NCBI GenBank assembly: GCA_000431775.1
Contig: FR888231.1
Location: forward strand, 1 to 19,505
Length of the DNA: 19,505 bases
Reading direction: 5' to 3'
Origin: Clostridium sp. CAG:413
GTDB taxonomy: Bacteria > Bacillota > Clostridia > Oscillospirales > Acutalibacteraceae
Below the pieces are notes generated by a model that worked only from the letters and a program-made list of their open reading frames with translations, was not told the origin of the DNA and ran no database searches. Positions 8,506-14,647 of the stretch are shown here, piece after piece. Within the stretch, counting starts at the first letter, position 1. Each line of letters begins with the position of its first letter. Both the position numbers and the translations under genes were made by a program.

Positions 8506-9291
8506 TCACAGCCTCTTATGTTTTATAAATCCGTTAAAAGCATACGCCGCAAAAACCCTTACAGACTTTCCTAAGGATAATTTTTCTATTTCTCTGTAAA
8601 TCAACCACCTATTTTTTGCGGATTTCAATTTATCGTTTGAGCGAGAACCATCTACAATGCGGTAATCAGCAAGAATACCCGGACTTGCAACCGCAGTATA
8701 TCCCGATTTCAACAATTCAAGCCAAAAAACATAGTCCTCATGATAATAATTCGTAAAGAAACAGTGAGCCGAGAGAATAGAACTGCGCAGGAGCACCGTA
8801 GAACAGCTCAACACGCTTTTTCTAAGCATATCATCATATGATGTTCTCTCCGGAACAATAAAATCCGACAAATGCTCTCCGTTTTTATCCATCAAAGAGT
8901 ATGAGCAATATATAATATCTGCGCCCGTATTTTCCGCTGCGACAAGCTGTTTTTCAAGCTTGTCTTTATGCCAAATATCGTCGCTGTCAAGCAACGCTAC
9001 CCAACTGCCTTTTGCAAGAGCCATTCCTTTGTTGCGAGTCAGAGCAACACCGATATTTTTAGGGTTGCGGTATAGAGTTATTCTCGGGTCAAGGTCCGAA
9101 AAGCACCTTGCTTTGTCTGCTGTGCCGTCCGTTGAACAGTCGTCCAAAATCAGAAGCTCCCAATTTGTATATGTCTGCGCCATCACCGACTGCACCGCTT
9201 CCGATATGTACTCTTCGGCGTTATACGCAGGCATAATAACAGAGACAAGCGGCTGCTTCTGTTCTACTCCGGATTGTTCATTCACTTTCAT
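8506..9291 (-). CDS. TuaG-like glycosyltransferase family 2
   Basis: The protein has 261 aa. The GT2 core is complete: LVSVIMPAYNAEEYISEAVQ (15-34), LILDDCSTDGTADK (47-60), NIGVALTRNKGMA (79-91) and ALLDSDDIWHKDKLEKQ (99-115) with the DxD. The C-terminal part has CSTVLLRSSIL and YHEDYVFWLELLKSGY, the E-D-x-x-x-W arrangement typical of the TuaG/CpsJ branch, which acts in teichuronic acid and capsule synthesis. The start ATG overlaps the cpsB stop as ATGA, so translation is likely coupled. Position directly after the Wzz/CpsD/CpsB control block makes it a candidate for an early sugar addition after the priming transferase, although gene order does not prove reaction order. Confidence 0.93.
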   Translation of the reverse strand: MKVNEQSGVEQKQPLVSVIMPAYNAEEYISEAVQSVMAQTYTNWELLILDDCSTDGTADKARCFSDLDPRITLYRNPKNIGVALTRNKGMALAKGSWVALLDSDDIWHKDKLEKQLVAAENTGADIIYCSYSLMDKNGEHLSDFIVPERTSYDDMLRKSVLSCSTVLLRSSILSAHCFFTNYYHEDYVFWLELLKSGYTAVASPGILADYRIVDGSRSNDKLKSAKNRWLIYREIEKLSLGKSVRVFAAYAFNGFIKHKRL

Positions 9292-9941
9292 TTAGCCTTT
9301 TTCTCCAAAATCTTTCTGCATTTTACCCAATCCTTATATCCCGTTTCGAGCATATGCATATCGCTGCCGAGATATTTAACATATCCTTTTTTTATCCAGG
9401 ATATATACCGTTTCCGTCGCAGAGGATTCTTGAAGCACTCGACATTCAGCTGCAACGGAATGTCTTCGCCTATCAGCCTTTCTATATCTTCCGGCGGGTA
9501 TCTGTCCGCATGGGCAATAACTATCCGTATATCATCGCGGTCGTTGAGACAGTCGACTGTCTCCCATACCGATTCCGGCCATCTATAGAACGGAAGCTCA
9601 AGCAGCAGTTCTTTTGTCCCCTGACGGCACAGGCGATTAAGTCCGTCGAGCTGATCCATTCCGTCGCAGATCAGCACTTCCGCGCCGAGAATTATCTCCG
9701 GCGCACCCTCTGGCAGATTTGCTTTCAAGGCTTCGTAGGTTCTTTGCCGCCTCGCAAGAAATGATTCCACACTCTCCTTGTGCGGATAAAAATGGGGGGT
9801 CGCGCATATGGTTTTTATTCCCACGCTTTTAGCCATTTCTATCTGTTTTAGCGATGTCTCTATACCGTCGCTTCCATGATCGCACCCGGGAAGTATATGG
9901 GAATGATAATCAAAAGTAATATCCATTGCAGTATCACTCAC
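9288..9941 (-). CDS. cpsB: CpsB/CapC-type PHP-domain protein tyrosine phosphatase
   Basis: The protein has 217 aa from a GTG start. The PHP metal-binding motifs are present in order: DYHSHILPGCDHGS (11-24) with paired histidines, TICATPHFYP (44-53), GAEVLI (86-91), IAHADRY (142-148) and GSDMH (192-196). This is the manganese-dependent phosphatase that dephosphorylates the CpsD kinase and so tunes capsule chain length and export in Gram-positives. The usual HILPGVDDG is HILPGCDHG here, with His in place of the second Asp. The GTG at 9941 overlaps the cpsD stop as GTGA. An ATG at 9926, five codons in, is an equally reasonable start and would give a length closer to typical N-termini; neither has a strong ribosome site. 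Confidence 0.92.
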   Translation of the reverse strand: MSDTAMDITFDYHSHILPGCDHGSDGIETSLKQIEMAKSVGIKTICATPHFYPHKESVESFLARRQRTYEALKANLPEGAPEIILGAEVLICDGMDQLDGLNRLCRQGTKELLLELPFYRWPESVWETVDCLNDRDDIRIVIAHADRYPPEDIERLIGEDIPLQLNVECFKNPLRRKRYISWIKKGYVKYLGSDMHMLETGYKDWVKCRKILEKKAK

Positions 9942-10753
9942 TTGGCATTGTTGGATCTGTCTTCATACGAATATTTATATCCGTACTTGTGGCCGTATTT
10001 ATAGCCGTATTTGTAACCGTACTTGTCGCTGTATCGATATTTGTAGGAATATTTCAGCGATTTCATATTCATATCGTTGACAACCACTCCGCACAAGTTG
10101 CCGCCTGCGCGATCGACTGCCTCGAGCGCCATACTCAGCTCGTCCGAAGTCGTCGAACCGGACTTTGCAACAACCACCACTCCGTCAACATAAGTTGAAA
10201 TTATCTGCGCATCCGCAACAGTATTTATCGGCGGGGTATCAATGATCACATAGTCGTAGCTCTTCGTGCACCGTTTTATGAATTGCTTCATTATATCCGA
10301 CGCCAAAAGCTCCGAGGGATTGGGCGGTATCGTGCCGGTGCACACTATCGACAGAGGCAGGTCCTCTACCTTTACAAGTTCGAGCGGACCCATACCGGCA
10401 AGAAAATCGCAAAGGCCCGTTGATATATCAACTTTCCAAAGTCTGCGCTGAGTCGGCTTACGCATATCCGCGTCGATGAGCAGCGTCTTTTTGCCGAGCA
10501 TCGCATAGCTTATCGCAATATTTGCCGCCGTAAGACTTTTTCCTTCCGAGGGGTTCGCGCTGGTTATCGCAAAGACCTTGCACGGACCTTCTTTGTCGGC
10601 CTTCATGCAGAACATCAGGCTGGTTCGAAGCTTTACATATGCCTCTTTTATCGCAAAGGGGCTATCGTTGTTTATGAGCCTTTTCCTGTTGACTGAAACA
10701 GTATCAGTCGTCGTTTTTTTTCGATTTATCATCTTTATCTTTCTTATTTTCAC
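9938..10753 (-). CDS. cpsD: CpsD/CapB-type BY-kinase with a tyrosine-rich repeat tail (GTG start)
   Basis: The protein has 271 aa. BY-kinase signatures are Walker A SANPSEGKS (65-73), Walker A' LLIDADMRKPTQ (91-102), the capsule-family GTIPPNPSELL (140-150) and Walker B YVIIDTPP (168-175). The tail (about 235-263) contains 13 tyrosines in 29 residues, built on a Y-G-Y-K repeat. Such tails are autophosphorylated and control assembly of the kinase with Wzz. The split into a separate membrane activator and a cytosolic kinase is the Gram-positive arrangement. The GTG at 10753 is favoured because GGAGG and GGTGA (6 bases before the GTG) lie upstream inside the wzz gene, giving a 50-base overlap. 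The ATG at 10732 is an alternative with a weaker site. Confidence 0.95.
   Translation of the reverse strand: MKIRKIKMINRKKTTTDTVSVNRKRLINNDSPFAIKEAYVKLRTSLMFCMKADKEGPCKVFAITSANPSEGKSLTAANIAISYAMLGKKTLLIDADMRKPTQRRLWKVDISTGLCDFLAGMGPLELVKVEDLPLSIVCTGTIPPNPSELLASDIMKQFIKRCTKSYDYVIIDTPPINTVADAQIISTYVDGVVVVAKSGSTTSDELSMALEAVDRAGGNLCGVVVNDMNMKSLKYSYKYRYSDKYGYKYGYKYGHKYGYKYSYEDRSNNAK
9974..10021 (-). repeat. Four 12-bp tandem units encoding Y-G-Y/H-K in the CpsD tail
   Basis: Four successive 12-base units encode YGYK, YGYK, YGHK and YGYK. They are flanked by degenerate units (KYSYKYRY before, YSYE after). Third bases vary between units, so the protein repeat is kept although DNA units differ. Unit gain or loss in frame would change the number of phospho-acceptor tyrosines. 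Confidence 0.9.
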
Positions 10754-11522
10754 AGCGTATCACCCCTCCTTTCGTAAGTTTCCAATAAGTATGTCCGTTC
10801 TCGGTTACATCTATTTCGGGTATCTGACCCAAAACGGTTACGCCGGATATATTTTCTATATCTTCCGGCAGATATATCGTTGTATCCGAAAGCATCTTAA
10901 GTATAAGTACAACCGAAATTCCGATAACACCGATAAGGAAACCTATCGCCGTATCAAAAACGGTTCTCGGAGATGATTTTTCCGTTGCGACCTCCGGCCG
11001 GTCAACAACCTCGACTCCACCGGCTTTGGTTATTCTGACTATTTCTGTAGGCGCAACATTTGCAAATGATTTTCCAACATCACAGGCAAATTCCGCACTG
11101 TCTGATTTAATAATAACCTCTAACAGCTGAGTATCCGAAACTACCGAGACCTCTATCATTTCGCTGAGATCTTTTCTGCTAAGATCCGATTTATCTCCAA
11201 GATCTTTGAGCACCGCATCAAGCACCGAGTTGCTTTCAAGTATCTTTGAGTATGTAGTTGCAAGACTCTCTGCCGCCTGAAGGTCACTGTTGTTTATCGT
11301 GCTCGCATGATTTGATTTGTCGGCATTGTTATATACATAGAAGCTCACCCTCGACTCATATGTCGGAGCAATAAGAAATGTCGTAATTAGCCAAACTATG
11401 AGCGCACAGGCAAAGCCGGAAATGAGCAGCCAATAAAACTTGCCCAGCAGCAACCGTGCCACGCTCCATAATGTTATCTCGTTATTGTCCGTCACACCGG
11501 ACGGAGTTTTAGTTTTCACCAT
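10704..11522 (-). CDS. Wzz/CapA/CpsC-type chain-length regulator and kinase activator
   Basis: The protein has 272 aa. TM1 is at about 28-52, then an extracytoplasmic alpha-helical domain to about 185 starting with PTYESRVSFYV, the typical Wzz proline-rich entry VDRPEVATEKSSPRT (173-187), TM2 at about 190-209, and a long cytosolic tail ending in a lysine/aspartate-rich stretch. This is the transmembrane adaptor that sets polymer length and, in Firmicutes, activates the CpsD kinase through its cytosolic C-terminus. The tail is longer than in the minimal family and its last 17 codons overlap the kinase gene in another frame. GGAGG is 13 bases before the ATG, a rather long spacing. It follows the priming transferase by 29 bases. 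Confidence 0.93.
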   Translation of the reverse strand: MVKTKTPSGVTDNNEITLWSVARLLLGKFYWLLISGFACALIVWLITTFLIAPTYESRVSFYVYNNADKSNHASTINNSDLQAAESLATTYSKILESNSVLDAVLKDLGDKSDLSRKDLSEMIEVSVVSDTQLLEVIIKSDSAEFACDVGKSFANVAPTEIVRITKAGGVEVVDRPEVATEKSSPRTVFDTAIGFLIGVIGISVVLILKMLSDTTIYLPEDIENISGVTVLGQIPEIDVTENGHTYWKLTKGGVIRCENKKDKDDKSKKNDD

Positions 11523-11551
11523 ATTCGCGATCTATCCTCCAATTTCTATTT

Positions 11552-12334
11552 CTATCTCGCGCCATCATGTGTAAACACGAGTTTCACTGTTTTTAATATG
11601 CATTTTATATCAAGCAGTATCGAACGCGACCCCATATACTCGATATCATAATCAAGCTTTGACTGTGGGTCGAGCTCATATCCGCCATTTACCTGTGCAA
11701 GTCCGGTCAGCCCGGGCTTAACCGCAAGACGATCCCGAAAATTGGGGATATCGCGTTCAAACTCCGAGTAAAAAAACTCTCTCTCCGGACGCGGTCCGAC
11801 CAAACTCATATCACCCACAAGTATGTTCCACATCTGCGGCAACTCATCTATACGCGTCTTTCTCAGGAATCTTCCTACGCGTGTAGCTCTTTGGTCGCTC
11901 GCTATCGCCCACTGCGGTCCGTCTTTTTCAGCGTCGATATACATTGAACGGAATTTGTACATCATAAACGGCTTTTCGTCTTTTCCGAGGCGTTCTTGCT
12001 TAAATAACACCGGACCTTTTGAATCAAGCTTTATTGCAATCGCAATTATTGGGATAAACAAAAATAAAACGAGACCTACAACAATAGCAAATACTATGTC
12101 GAAGGCTCGTTTAAAAAACAAATATGCTTTGCCTCCCGAGACCTTTACAATCTCAGGGTCAGTTCCTTTTAAGATTTTGAAATCATAGGTTTCCTCTATG
12201 TTCGATAAATACTGTGCGTTTCCCGTTTCCATATCAACCACATACTGAAAAGCCCACTGCTTTTCAGTATCCCCCGGTCTCCTCTCTTCCTGTTTTCCCC
12301 ACAAATCTCCTATATGACACCCGAGTGGCATCAT
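11552..12334 (-). CDS. Undecaprenyl-phosphate sugar-1-phosphate transferase (priming enzyme), start uncertain
   Basis: The protein has up to 260 aa. The C-terminal catalytic domain of the WbaP/WcaJ/CapM (PF02397-type) family is complete: FFKRAFDI and a hydrophobic re-entrant helix (73-102), LDSKGPVLFKQERLG (103-117), MYKFRSM (125-131), DELPQMWNIL (163-172), DMSLVGPRPE (175-184), KPGLTGLAQVNG (206-217) and the final LDYDIEYM. It lacks the large N-terminal membrane domain of WbaP, as in minimal monotopic enzymes. It loads the first sugar phosphate on undecaprenyl phosphate. The ATG pair at 12334/12331 has no good ribosome site, and a 12-bp inverted repeat lies in codons 22-31. An ATG at 12232 (Met35), just after that hairpin, could be the true start. 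Confidence 0.93.
   Translation of the reverse strand: MMPLGCHIGDLWGKQEERRPGDTEKQWAFQYVVDMETGNAQYLSNIEETYDFKILKGTDPEIVKVSGGKAYLFFKRAFDIVFAIVVGLVLFLFIPIIAIAIKLDSKGPVLFKQERLGKDEKPFMMYKFRSMYIDAEKDGPQWAIASDQRATRVGRFLRKTRIDELPQMWNILVGDMSLVGPRPEREFFYSEFERDIPNFRDRLAVKPGLTGLAQVNGGYELDPQSKLDYDIEYMGSRSILLDIKCILKTVKLVFTHDGAR
12242..12270 (-). promoter_or_regulatory. Perfect 12-bp inverted repeat near the start of the priming transferase gene
   Basis: Arms ATACTGAAAAGC (12242-12253 and its complement 12259-12270) enclose a 5-base loop. No U-tract follows, so it is not an intrinsic terminator. It sits 10 bases upstream of the alternative ATG at 12232. It may therefore be an RNA structure in the operon leader that affects translation or acts as an antiterminator recruitment site, or merely coding sequence if translation starts at 12334. 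Confidence 0.5.
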
Positions 12335-12340
12335 TAGCCG

Positions 12341-12448
12341 TCAAACAGCTTTTAAAAATATTAAAAAACGAATTGGAATACCCGTTTTATACACAATACT
12401 TGTCAGTTTTCGTAGAGTTATCTCATCCATGAAATAACTATATTCCAT
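12341..12448 (-). CDS. Possible 35-residue leader peptide upstream of the capsule operon
   Basis: An ATG-to-TGA frame of 35 codons lies between the operon promoter and the priming transferase. It begins only about 4 bases after the expected transcription start, so it would be nearly leaderless. A second in-frame ATG at codon 7 (12430) gives 29 codons. The product starts MEYSYFMDEITLRKL and ends with a hydrophobic segment (IRFLIFLKAV). The stop is 6 bases before the ATG at 12334, so translation could feed the next gene, which has no clear ribosome site. I do not recognise the peptide, and the frame may be chance in AT-rich DNA. Confidence 0.3.
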   Translation of the reverse strand: MEYSYFMDEITLRKLTSIVYKTGIPIRFLIFLKAV

Positions 12449-12458
12449 TTTCTGACTA

Positions 12459-12487
12459 ATTATAACACGATAATACCAAAATAGCAA
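12459..12487 (-). promoter_or_regulatory. Sigma-A promoter of the capsule operon
   Basis: On the minus strand, TTGCTA (12487-12482) is followed by a 17-base spacer and a perfect TATAAT (12464-12459), preceded by TG one base upstream (extended -10). Transcription should start near 12452. That gives a leader of about 118 bases to the ATG at 12334, or 220 bases to the ATG at 12232. No other promoter of this quality was seen further left in the operon. Confidence 0.8.
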
Positions 12488-12761
12488 TGTCTATTTAGCA
12501 AATAATCTCATTTTTACCATGAAAATTTTTTACTTCAAAAAGTGATGCAGAAAATAGCTAAATTTCAACACTTTTTAATGACTCAATCGAATATATTCAA
12601 CATATATTTTAATCCGCAAGAAAATTAAATGAACTTGAAAGTAAATTTATATCGATAAAAAAATAAAATTTTCAAATCGGCAAAAGGTCGATTAGAGCAG
12701 TCCGCCTCACCGCTATTCAAAGTACAACCAACCCGGCAGAAAAATGGATTCAAAATTCATA
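12488..12761. other. AT-rich intergenic stretch with one imperfect operator-like inverted repeat
   Basis: No gene is visible. AAAAAGTG at 12537-12544 and CACTTTTT at 12569-12576 form an 8-bp inverted repeat with a 24-base centre, about 50 bases upstream of the capsule promoter -35. This position could suit a regulator, but in DNA this AT-rich the repeat may be chance. Confidence 0.35.
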
Positions 12762-12930
12762 TCATCTGCGCTTGTTATATACGAACATCCCCACTCCCGC
12801 GCCGCAGATGAGAACATAGCCTATAACGCTCAGGACATCCGGCACATCACCGAAGACGAAAAATCCGAGCGCCGCGGCGAAGAGCACCTGCGTGTAATCA
12901 TAGGCCGATATCTCCTTCGCCGGTGCGCTC
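12762..12930 (-). pseudogene. 3' remnant of an EamA/DMT-family transporter
   Basis: The frame encodes APAKEISAYDYTQVLFAAAL followed by FFVFGDVPDVLSVIGYVLI and a short basic end (YNKRR). This matches the last two helices of EamA (drug/metabolite transporter) proteins, where a Y-D-Y-T/S-Q motif leads into a helix, F-G-x-x-P-D, and the final helix. Everything before APAKE is missing; upstream sequence belongs in another frame to an ADP-ribosylglycohydrolase fragment. The full family protein is about 300 aa, so some 50 residues survive and there is no start codon of its own. Confidence 0.75.
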
Positions 12931-13578
12931 GGCAGTGCAGTAGGCATTCTTCGGCTGCCTGTCGAGCCAGATATCCGCCACATTTTTCGAGGTAAAATCC
13001 CTGCCGTATTTTTCTATAAGCTCCTGATAGAGCACCGTATAGTTCGTATCGTCGTCCGCCGGGGCGCACTCGGAAATATCGGCATACATATTCTTGCCGA
13101 GCCAGCTTCCGACGCGTCCGAGCAGCTCATCGGACAGCTCGCTGCGTTTAATGTATCTGTGCATCGGATAGTTCCCTGTCTCGCGCAGGAGAATGCCGAG
13201 TTCCGGATTTCTCACGCCCTCGACGGGCTTGCCGAGGAAGCAGCCGCATATCCTGCCGTACCACGCGCCGGCTATTTTATCGCGCAGGCGGGACTTGTCA
13301 ACGCTACGTCTTTCGTGGACCGTTCCCCTGCACAATTTTATCTCGTCGAGCTCGCTCGGCTCATCAAATTCATAGTCCTTTTTGAGCGGAGTGCGGGACA
13401 CTATATCAAACATGACATCCGCTATGCGCTCTTTATACTCGCCGCCGGGAAGATGAGAAACAGCCTTGAAAAGCTCCTCGTATTCATCGATATCTATACC
13501 CTCTTCGCGAGGCTGCCTGAACTCAACCATCAGCTCCTCGGAATACAGCTCCCACGGATGAAGCGACGGATAGTCGGG
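12925..13578 (-). pseudogene. Truncated ADP-ribosylglycohydrolase (DraG-like) family gene
   Basis: The readable protein runs from DYPSLHPWELYSEELM, upstream of any start codon, through the ATG at 13530, to AYCTAER near 12925, then a few foreign codons and a TGA at 12898. The ADP-ribosylglycohydrolase core begins at RDKIAGAWYGRICGCFLGKP and includes a metal-site-like ADDDTNYT. Family members continue well beyond the T-A-E-R motif, so the C-terminal half is lost. The 5' end also lacks an ATG/GTG/TTG at the natural start. The ATG at 13530 has GAGGAG too close (3 bases). It lies directly downstream of, and in the same frame as, the XRE gene. Probably dead. Confidence 0.75.
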
Positions 13579-13815
13579 TCAGACGCCCGCCCTGCGCTTT
13601 TCGTCGCGGACGCGCTCGGTGCAGCCGGTCAGCAATTCATCGAGCGAAACATTGAGTATCTGCGAGAGTATTATCAGATTGTCCACCGACGGCTTCACGT
13701 GGTCGCTCTCCCACTTCTGCAACGACTGGCTCGAAACGGAGCACTTCTTCGCAACATCGTCGCGGGTGAGACCCGCTTCCTTTCTGAAATCATATATACT
13801 GTTTCCGAGTGTCAT
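13579..13815 (-). CDS. XRE/Cro-type HTH transcriptional regulator
   Basis: The protein has 78 aa, almost entirely one Cro/C1-type helix-turn-helix domain. NSIYDFRKEAGLTRDDVAKK is followed by CSVSSQSLQKWESDHVKPSV and then DNLIILSQILNVSLDELLTG, the standard five-helix layout, with SQSLQKWE at the recognition helix. It has no sensor or protease domain. The ATG has AGGAG 8 bases upstream, and a strong promoter with a palindrome over the -10 lies just before it, so it may repress itself. It is the only intact gene in the 12.76-14.34 kb remnant region. The in-frame TGA that ends it is followed by the degraded glycohydrolase gene. Its targets are unknown. Confidence 0.85.
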   Translation of the reverse strand: MTLGNSIYDFRKEAGLTRDDVAKKCSVSSQSLQKWESDHVKPSVDNLIILSQILNVSLDELLTGCTERVRDEKRRAGV

Positions 13816-13836
13816 TCGATCAACTCCTGTTTTTTC

Positions 13837-13868
13837 TTGATTATATCAAATCGTACTTTTTTGTTCAA
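13837..13868 (-). promoter_or_regulatory. Promoter and candidate autoregulatory operator of the XRE gene
   Basis: On the minus strand, TTGAAC (13868-13863), a 17-base spacer and TATAAT (13845-13840) with an upstream TG form a good sigma-A promoter. The -10 box is centred in the palindrome TTGAT-TAT-ATCAA (13837-13849). This is the usual place for a small Cro-type repressor to act on its own promoter. Operator function is inferred. Confidence 0.75.
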
Positions 13869-13968
13869 TCTACCACAGGTTGTTTTTTTGCGCACCCGGA
13901 GGTTGAAGAAATCATTGATGGTGGTTATAAAGCAATAACTTTTTTACTCAAGAGATAGAGAATACGCA

Positions 13969-13996
13969 AAAAATCCTACCCGCAGGTAGGATTTTT
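13969..13996. terminator. Bidirectional intrinsic terminator
   Basis: AAAAATCCTACC, a CGCA loop and GGTAGGATTTTT make a perfect 12-bp stem with T runs in both directions. It lies 24 bases after the stop of the ROK remnant on the minus strand and so is probably that gene's original terminator. Confidence 0.9.
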
Positions 13997-14019
13997 GATT
14001 TATAAACACTATATCGCCC

Positions 14020-14340
14020 TTATTTTTCAAAGAAAAACTTCTTTGCCGCTGCGGCGGCGGGGCCGATAAAGCTGTGCTTATCGTCGAGCGGGGAATGTCT
14101 GATGTACCCCCTGCCGAAGCCGGAATAATACTGCGCGCACCGCTTCGCGAAAAGGTCAAATATATCGTTCTCAAACATATAGCCGAACGCCACGACGCTG
14201 TCCGGCGCAATGACCGTGGCGGCATTCGTGACCGCCTTTGCGAGGCTGTCCGCGCATCTTTCAAGCTCAACTTTAACTGCGTCGTCGCTCTTTGCAGATA
14301 AAAGTATCTGCTTTATATCGATTTTTTTGCGTGCGAATAT
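14020..14340 (-). pseudogene. 3' remnant of a ROK-family (sugar kinase/NagC-like) gene
   Basis: The minus frame ending at TAA 14022-14020 reads KKIDIKQILLSAKSDDAVKV, then ERCADSLAKAVTNAATVIAP, DSVVAFGYMFENDIF and a tail HSFIGPAAAAAKKFF. This is the C-terminal portion of ROK proteins: the D-x-x-A helix, the L-A-x-A-x-x-N-x-x-x-x-x-x-P-D segment, the glycine-rich strand and the final G-A-A-x-x-A-x-x-x-F. About 100 residues remain of a family that is about 300 long. No start codon or ribosome site lies upstream, and the ATP-binding N-terminal half is absent. A terminator sits just after it. The upstream end of homology is not sharp; a plus-strand promoter begins at 14375. Confidence 0.75.
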
Positions 14341-14374
14341 TATGTGGAATAATATACATAATCCGCAAAAATAC

Positions 14375-14403
14375 TTGCGCTTTCCTGTTACAGGTGATAT
14401 AAT
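14375..14403 (+). promoter_or_regulatory. Strong extended -10 promoter for the plus-strand leader and surface-protein unit
   Basis: TTGCGC (14375-14380), a 17-base spacer and a perfect TATAAT (14398-14403) with TG one base before it. The start is expected near 14410, some 370 bases before the surface-protein ATG, with an intrinsic terminator in between. Confidence 0.78.
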
Positions 14404-14409
14404 ATATCT

Positions 14410-14647
14410 TGGAAATTACCAAAAGTATAATCTGCTTCATTCGATACCCCCTACCCCGCGGGTTGCGGTACCCAAAAAAACGGACGGAGGATCTTGCAAT
14501 GACAGACTACGGCAGGACGGATATTTTCCTCGGCGAGAGCCGAGTGAATCGTTCTGCCCTTTTGCTGCAGCAACAGGTCTTTTTGCATAACAAAATAAAC
14601 AGAACTATACCGGAGACAGGCTATTTTTGCGCTGTCCCCGGTTTTTT
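14410..14647 (+). ncRNA. Structured leader or independent small RNA (unidentified)
   Basis: The segment has its own promoter and an intrinsic terminator, giving a transcript of about 235 nt. A long stem-loop lies at 14511-14558: outer arms GGCAGGACG and CGTTCTGCC (one G-U pair), a TTC/GAA inner helix, and an apical CTCGGC stem closed by a GAGA (GNRA) tetraloop. The 5' part holds a GC-rich CCCGCGGG palindrome (14455-14462). I do not recognise it as a known riboswitch, 6S RNA or T-box. It could be an attenuator controlling the downstream surface protein, or a stand-alone RNA. Confidence 0.5.

Noticed and set aside
12744..12995. Plus-strand 83-codon frame opposite the EamA/DraG junction
   Set aside because: Arginine-rich antisense shadow; the minus strand shows recognisable EamA and ADP-ribosylglycohydrolase text.
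13579..13581. Recoded TGA giving an XRE-glycohydrolase fusion
   Set aside because: TGA ends most genes in this window with normal overlapping starts, so it is an ordinary stop, and the downstream gene is truncated anyway.
13870..13958. Open plus-strand stretch ending in TAG just before the 13969 terminator
   Set aside because: About 30 codons without a start, ribosome site or recognisable motif; the terminator is already explained by the ROK remnant.
14445..14475. T-box-like text (GGTACCGC) on the minus strand
   Set aside because: Only part of the T-box core matches, there is no specifier or antiterminator layout, and no minus-strand aminoacyl-tRNA or amino acid gene follows.
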